Assembly (NCBI GenBank): GCA_025738555.1
Contig: JAOVFP010000016.1
Span: forward strand, 558,001 to 622,000
Source of the DNA: Cyathus striatus
Lineage: Eukaryota > Basidiomycota > Agaricomycetes > Agaricales > Nidulariaceae
DNA length: 64,000 nt
Direction of reading: 5' to 3'
The position numbers and the translations under genes are program-made. Of the stretch, positions 58,292-64,000 are shown in pieces; within the stretch, counting starts at the first letter, position 1, and each line of letters starts with the position of its first letter. The notes below the pieces were generated by a model. The model saw only the letters and a list, made by a program, of their open reading frames with translations, made no database searches and was not told where the DNA came from.

Positions 58292-60091
58292 ATGGCTACC
58301 CGCACGCAGACTCAGACTGCACATGCTAGGAGCCATGAACAGCAGCAAAACGATGTGCGCCGTAGCAATCGTCTAGCTGCTCAGCAAGCCCATGAAAGTA
58401 ACACCGCTAACACGCCTCGTCATGTTGACTCTGCTCCGCCTCTCTCTTGGCGGAACGCCCCACCCTCAGCTAGTGCTCTCGTCTCTGGAGGAATTACCTC
58501 CACTCATTGTGCAGCTCGTGAACTTCAGCCGGTTCACAGCAATCAACTGCACGCACCACGCCCAATACCATTGAGCGTTCCTTACGACCCCACTCTCATC
58601 CCCAACGCATCCATCGAACCGGTGGATACTCAGATTTCTCTGGAAGGTGCAGCTGCACGCCAGCAGCAAGCATCCACAGCCACTTCGCCACCTGCCCAAC
58701 AGCCTGTAGCCTCAGGCAGTGGAGGACATCCTCCACCCCCACCTCCTTCTGGTGGTAATTCTGCCGGAGTTGGAAACAACAACCCTCCAGACGATAATGG
58801 AGATGGTGGTGACCAACCCGGAGATGATGGTGACGACGGTGATGGATCCCGAGATGACGGCAACGAGCCAGGAGATGATGATAACGAGCCAGGGGATGAT
58901 GATGAGCAGGCAGGTGCTGGTGGCAATGGTCCTGGCGGACCAAATGGCCCCAGAGGTCCTCCCTCTGATCCCTCTGAGCCTCCTTCAAGGCCTCCCTCCA
59001 GGGGCCCCTACCGCGACCCTTGTCACCCAACTGCAAGACCCCACTACAATTTCACCCGGGATGAAATCCTGGAAATGGTGGCCTCAGTGGCGGGTTATTT
59101 TGCCCCGCCACCACCACCTCCACCACCTCCTCCTCCCGTTCGGGAGAAGAAGGTTAACCAGCCAGACAACTTCGACGGCTCCAAAACGCTTAAGCTGGAG
59201 CCCTTCATTACGCAAGTCCGCTTGGTGTTCCGGAACAACCCCCAGTTGTACCCGGACGACGCATCTAAAGTCAACTACGCGTTGACTTTCCTCCGTGGCT
59301 CAGCAAGCAATCTGTTTGCCACTCATCTCAATGATGATGCATACGAGCCGTGGATGGATTCATGGGGCTACTTCATTCAGCTCCTCCGTACTCATTTCGG
59401 CCATACCAACCCTGTTGGTGAGGCTGAAATCCGCATATTCTCCCTCCACATGGAGGATAACCAGCGTCTCACTACATACGAGATCAAGTTTAATGAGTAT
59501 GCAGCCCTCTTGCCTTGGGACGATGCTGCCCTCAACTCGGCATACTACCATGGCCTTTGTCCTCGTCTGAAGGACGCTCTCTCTCATCGAGAGCAAGGCC
59601 GGCCTACCACCCTTGCCGGGACTAAGAAGGTAGCCCAGGGCTATGATCAGAGGCATTGGGAGTGCAACACCGAGCGCAACATTGAGGAGAAGCGCAGCAA
59701 ATATGCTGCCAAGTCTTCGGAGAAGCCCAAGGGCAATCAGAATTCGAAGTCAACTTCGAATTCTTCCTCCTCCTCCAAGACTCCATCCTCCTCTACCTCC
59801 TCCTCCGCCTCTTCTACCTCCGCTTCGTCCTCAGGGAAACCCAAGAACAAGCAAAAGCAGAACCAGTCCAAGGCGCCAGACTTGACTGGGAAGCTTGGTT
59901 CTGACGGGAAACTCACCCCGGAGGAACGTAAACGTCGCCTGGACCAGAAGCTTTGCCTATTCTGTGGCAACACCGGTCATCAGGCCAAGGACTGTCGAAA
60001 GGCAGCCTCTGCCGCCAAAGCCCGTGCGGCCACTGCCACCTCTACCGAGGCAACTCCCTCGGCGAACTCGGCTGAGAGTTCGAAAAAATAG
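58292..60091 (+). CDS. gag: Gag-like capsid/nucleocapsid protein
   Basis: The first good ATG is at 58292 (MATRTQTQTAHARSHEQQQN), 55 bp after the LTR. The N-terminal third is disordered, with a Gly/Asp-rich acidic stretch (58735-58930) and a polyproline run (59106-59136). A capsid-type helical region follows (VREKKVNQPDNFDGSKTLKL to KDALSHREQG, 59140-59600; retrotransposon gag family). Next are a Ser-rich linker and one CCHC zinc knuckle (CLFCGNTGHQAKDC, about 59953-59994), which binds RNA. The A6 run immediately before the TAG stop lies in a 16-nt overlap with the pol frame and may allow -1 frameshifting. Confidence 0.85.
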   Translation: MATRTQTQTAHARSHEQQQNDVRRSNRLAAQQAHESNTANTPRHVDSAPPLSWRNAPPSASALVSGGITSTHCAARELQPVHSNQLHAPRPIPLSVPYDPTLIPNASIEPVDTQISLEGAAARQQQASTATSPPAQQPVASGSGGHPPPPPPSGGNSAGVGNNNPPDDNGDGGDQPGDDGDDGDGSRDDGNEPGDDDNEPGDDDEQAGAGGNGPGGPNGPRGPPSDPSEPPSRPPSRGPYRDPCHPTARPHYNFTRDEILEMVASVAGYFAPPPPPPPPPPPVREKKVNQPDNFDGSKTLKLEPFITQVRLVFRNNPQLYPDDASKVNYALTFLRGSASNLFATHLNDDAYEPWMDSWGYFIQLLRTHFGHTNPVGEAEIRIFSLHMEDNQRLTTYEIKFNEYAALLPWDDAALNSAYYHGLCPRLKDALSHREQGRPTTLAGTKKVAQGYDQRHWECNTERNIEEKRSKYAAKSSEKPKGNQNSKSTSNSSSSSKTPSSSTSSSASSTSASSSGKPKNKQKQNQSKAPDLTGKLGSDGKLTPEERKRRLDQKLCLFCGNTGHQAKDCRKAASAAKARAATATSTEATPSANSAESSKK

Positions 60092-63000
60092 AGAGCGGCT
60101 CCAGTGACTCCGCACAGGCTGAGGGCCGCGTAAATCTCTCCTGTGCACCTAAGGAGATAAGACTAAACGCATCCGCTCTTTATGATCCCCAAGCTGTAAA
60201 TATTCCTTTGACTTCGTTTTCTCCAGCTGCGCCGGATATGCCCCTATCTTTTCTCTCGCTCATCGATTCTGGTTCAACCCATTGTTTTGCTGACTCGTCG
60301 TTTGTGAGGGAGCACAACCTTCCCACAACTCCGGTCCCTCCCATTGCACTGAAACTTTTTGACGGTACCTCTAACTCTATACTTACAGAGAGTATTTTAT
60401 TATCTGTAATGTTTCCTACTGGTGAATGCATGGATATTTCATTCTATGTAACTCCGCTCGATTCTTCCTGCTCTGTGGTATTAGGATTTAACTGGCTCTC
60501 CCAACACAATCCGTTGATTGACTGGACTGAGAGACGTATACTTGGCTTCCAAACCCCGGTCCTAGGAGAATCTTCTCCGTCTTTGTTGACACCTGCACTG
60601 AAGGCATTTGCCTCCTTGCAAACCCCTCCATCACCAGCTTTGTCTTCTGTTCCTCCGTCGGACAATAGTCCACCCAGTATCTCGCTCATTAACGCTGCAG
60701 CTTTTCTCCAGGCTAGTAAGCTCGCAGGCTCGCAGATGTTTAGGATACAAGTCAGTGCCGTAGTTTCAGCTTCTGCCGCTGCCATGGCCGCAGAAGCAGT
60801 GGACCTTTCTAGTATTCCTCCGGAATACCACGAGTTCGCTGATGTCTTCAGCAAAACACGAGCAGACACTCTTGCTCCGCATTGCCCTTACGATCTCCGG
60901 ATCAACTTGGAAGAAGGTACATCTCCTCCAGTCAGTACTGTGTATTCACTGTCGCAGTCCGAGTTGGCCTCTCTACGAGAGTTCATCGACGAACATCTCT
61001 GGATTGGTTTCATCCGTCCTTCTCGTTCTCCACACGGAGCACCAGTGCTCTTTGTCCGGAAGAAAGATGGATCCCTTCGACTCTGTGTCGATTTCCGTGG
61101 GCTTAATGCAATCTCCAAAAAGGATCGATATCCCCTTCCCCTTATTTCCGACCTCCTTGACTCTCCTCGCAAGGCTAGAATCTACACCAAGATCAATCTC
61201 CGCCACGCTTACCACTTAGTCCACATTGCTGATGGAGATGAGTGGAAGACCGCTTTTCACACTCGCTATGGCTCGTTTGAATGGCTAGTAATGCCGTTTG
61301 GACTCACCAATGCACCTGCGGCTTTCCAACGTTTCATGAATGACATCTTCAAGGACATGCTCGATGTGTGCATTACAGTCTACCTCGACGATATACTAAT
61401 CTACTCCGATAGTCTCGAGGAGCACAAACGGCACATTAAAGAAGTTCTAAAGCGTTTACACCAACATGGGCTCTATGCCCGGGCGGATAAGTGTGAATTC
61501 CACACTGAATCTGTTGAGTACTTAGGTTACATCCTTTCTCCGGGCGGCCTCACTATGTCCCAGGATAAAGTCCAAACCATTAGGGATTGGCCCGAGCCTA
61601 AGAAGGTTAAAGACGTTCAGTCTTTCCTTGGGTTCGCCAACTTCTATAGGCGCTTTATCCAGCACTACTCCGACATTGTAGTGCCTCTCACTTGTCTTAC
61701 CCGCAAGGGCTTGAAGTGGGACTTTTCTCCGACTTGCCGTTCGGCGTTCGAGAAACTTAAGGACGCCTTCACTACAGCCCCTGTACTCACTCATTGGGTC
61801 CCTGACGCCCAGATCATTGTAGAAACTGACGCCTCCGACTACGCTCTCGGAGCAATCCTCTCGATTGTTGCTGACGATGGCGATATTCACCCTATTGCGT
61901 TCCATTCCCGTACCTTCACTGCTCCTGAACTGAATTACGACACCCACGACAAGGAACTCCTGGCTATTTTTGAAGCTTTTCGTGTCTGGCGACACTACTT
62001 GGAAGGTTCTGGTACTCCGGTTGATGTGGTTACTGACCATAAAAACTTAGAGTATTTCTCCACAACCAAGATTCTCACTTGCCGTCAGGCTCGTTGGTCA
62101 GAGTACCTGTCTCAGTTCAATCTGGTTATTCGTTTCCACCCAGGGAAACTTGGTGCGAAACCTGACGCTTTAACTAGACGATGGGACGTCTACCCTAAAG
62201 GGGGGAATAACGACTATGCCAAAGTTAATCCGCACAATTTTCGCCCTGTTTTTACCCAAGAACAGCTCATCGCCTCTATCCGTGCCACCACACTCCTTCA
62301 TCCTGTTCTCCGTGCCAGCATCATTATGGATGTTGAGCAACTCCACCGCGACATCCTCACTGCCCAACCCCTAGACACTGTCGCATCCATCCACCTTCGC
62401 AATCCTACCAATCGTTGGTCTGTCGGTCCAGATGGCTTACTCTGCCTCGACAACCGGATTTATGTTCCAGATGACGATTCTCTCTGCCTTCGCGTTGTCC
62501 AGTACAAACATGATCATTTACTCGCCGGACATCCTGGTCAAAACAAGACCTTGGATAATATTTGACGGGAATATACTTGGCCTGGACTCCGTACTTATGT
62601 CAAGGACTATTGTAAGTCTTGCACCATCTGCTTACGGTCTAAACCACAGCGTCACCGTCCCTACGGTACCTTGAAGCAACTCCCTATTCCGGAGCGCCCA
62701 TGGAACTCTATCTCTATGGACTTCATTGAAACGCTTCCCATCTCTGGATTTGATAAGTACAATTCAATCCTAGTTATTGTTGACCGCCTTAGCAAGCAAG
62801 CTATATTCATCCCTTGCCATAACACCATTACCTCCGCCCAGCTAGCTAAGCTCTTTGTCATGCACGTATTCTCTAAGCACAGTGTTCCCAGCCACATTAC
62901 CTCCGATCGTGGTTCGGAGTTTGTCTCCCACTTCTTCCGGTCTCTTGGTAAGGTTCTCGACATCAACCTACACTTTACCTCCGGATACCATCCAGAAGGC

Positions 63001-63807
63001 GACGGACAAACTGAACGCATTAACCAAGTCTTAGAGCAGTACCTCCGCATCTACTGCAATTACCAGCAGGACAACTGGGCTGATCTCCTCCCCATCGCTG
63101 AGTTCGCATATAACAATACACCGAGCTTGACCACTAATACGACTCCTTTCTTCGCCAATAAGGGTTATCATCCACAGATTACAGTCTACCCTGAACGCGA
63201 CGTTACCTCCGTTCATGCTAGGGACTACGCCGTGGACCTCCAGGAACTTCATGAAAACCTCAAGGCCGAAATAGCACTTGCTCAGAAGCGCTATCAGGTC
63301 GGAGCAGACAACCGTCGCTTGCCTGCCCCAGAGTTCAAAGTTGGAACTAAAGCCTTCGTCCGTGCTAAGTTCTTCAACACCACTCGCCCTTCCAAGAAAT
63401 TGGCTGAAAAGTATTACGGTCCTTTCGAGATCATTGCTGAAACTGGTACCCACTCTCACACCCTTAGACTCCCTTCCAATTTCCGAGCTGTACACCCTGT
63501 ATTCCAGGTCTCTATACTCGAGCCCGCAGTTGAAAATACTATCCCTGGTCGAGAGATACCTCCGCCTCCCCCTGTGGAAATCAACGGAGATATCGAGTTC
63601 GAGATCAGTGAGATCTGCGACTCCAAGCTGGATCGCCGGTTCAAGAAATGCCCTCTTCGCTACTTAGTCCGATGGACTGGTTATGAAGGAACCGACGAAG
63701 AACTCACTTGGTTGGCTGCCACCGAAGTAGAACATGCTACAGAGCTCATAGAGGAATTTCACGCTCATTATCCCGATAAGCCCAATCCTTCTACTCCTGT
63801 TACATAG
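60076..63807 (+). pseudogene. pol: Pol: protease, reverse transcriptase, RNase H, integrase, chromodomain; one in-frame TGA
   Basis: The frame opens at 60076, in the -1 frame relative to gag. The protease has LIDSGST (about 60262). The reverse transcriptase has LRLCVDFRGLN and YLDD (61381-61392). RNase H has ETDASDYALG (about 61822). The integrase has an HHCC finger spanning about 62510-62625 and a catalytic triad of Asp 62719, Asp 62905 and Glu 63013, giving the D,D(35)E spacing. The end holds a chromodomain-like segment (FEISEICDSKLDRRF ... YLVRWTGYEGTDEELTWL, about 63590-63780). A TGA at 62563-62565 interrupts the HHCC finger where related proteins have Arg; a CGA-to-TGA transition would explain it. 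The frame is unchanged on both sides. Confidence 0.85.
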
Positions 63808-64000
63808 ATTTTCTCCGCTTACATTTTCGTTTCTCTGCTATAGTTTATTGTATATCCGTATCCGTCTTCTTGACCAAAGGTTGAAGATTGACGCTTCTCC
63901 GGACACCGCTTGCATGATGACCACTACGTTTAATAAGCATAGCTGATTCATCACTTTGCATACTTAACGAGGTGGGCTGAGAGTGGAAGTATGGAGTTGT
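63808..64000 (+). other. 3' untranslated end with likely polypurine tract
   Basis: After the TAG at 63805 there is non-coding DNA. Near the end, GAGAGTGGAAG precedes TATGGAGT and the window stops at TGT. The 5' LTR starts TGTCA, so the 3' LTR may begin at 63998, with the purine-rich stretch as second-strand primer. This cannot be confirmed from the visible bases. Confidence 0.4.

Larger units (their letters stand above)
57576..64000 (+). mobile_element. Ty3/Gypsy chromovirus LTR retrotransposon (right LTR cut off)
   Basis: 5' LTR, gag, pol (protease, RT, RNase H, integrase) and a C-terminal chromodomain are in the standard Ty3/Gypsy order. Base composition is clearly more GC-rich than the surroundings, and only one disabling change was seen, so it is young. 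Chromodomain integrases of this class usually direct insertion to heterochromatin. Confidence 0.9.

Noticed and set aside
58466..59973. Minus-strand and out-of-frame ORFs over gag
   Set aside because: They overlap the gag frame, which has clear domains; their composition reflects GC-rich low-complexity coding sequence.

Overview
The window looks like repeat-rich nuclear DNA of a filamentous fungus, most likely a mushroom-forming basidiomycete (Agaricomycetes). The reasons are short GT-AG introns of about 45-65 bp, KDZ-type transposases with CxC5/CxC6 cysteine clusters, a NACHT NTPase gene, a DUF2264 gene and a chromodomain Ty3/Gypsy retrotransposon. The species cannot be fixed from the sequence. 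Almost everything here is mobile DNA. The only gene that appears intact and non-transposon is a NACHT (NLR-like) gene on the minus strand at 31640-34232.

Layout. 1-9 kb: a 1.6-kb inverted-repeat element, a cluster of hairpin repeats, AT-rich DNA with weak or decayed ORFs, and the left end of a KDZ-type element. 9024-15617: KDZ element A (6.6 kb, 8-bp target duplication). 15.9-18.9 kb: a DUF2264 pseudogene split by a 1.14-kb hAT-like MITE with a perfect 8-bp duplication. 18981-25595: KDZ element B (6.6 kb, 8-9 bp duplication). 25.8-27.3 kb: a non-autonomous element. 27.5-34.3 kb: a truncated NACHT pseudogene and the intact NACHT gene. 34.3-43.3 kb: gene-poor DNA with a dispersed repeat family and a foldback MITE. 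43.3-56.9 kb: a chimeric block of KDZ-type copies (C forward, D inverted and internally deleted), pierced by two solo LTRs. 57.6-64 kb: a nearly full-length Ty3/Gypsy chromovirus with one in-frame stop; its 3' LTR probably begins at the last bases of the window.

Main observations. (1) Nine KDZ-type termini share a 16-base consensus (SAGNNCTTTRCRCTCC followed by a C run). Each is backed by arrays of a palindromic decamer of the form TYCANNTGRA, whose central bases differ between elements. (2) In all three forward copies a phase-2 intron joins an upstream acidic, Lys/Gly-rich ORF in frame to a hydrophobic segment and then the CxC5-CxC6-KDZ transposase, so the two ORFs are probably one gene. (3) Four elements carry tRNA-like pol III promoter sequences (A box, B box, oligo-T) pointing outward toward the terminus. 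(4) About 50 copies of a short hairpin repeat sit in four clusters with pyrimidine-rich spacers, superficially CRISPR-like, with stem pairing kept across variants. All three KDZ genes carry stops or frameshifts, several of the W-to-stop or Arg(CGA)-to-TGA kind expected from C-to-T mutation.
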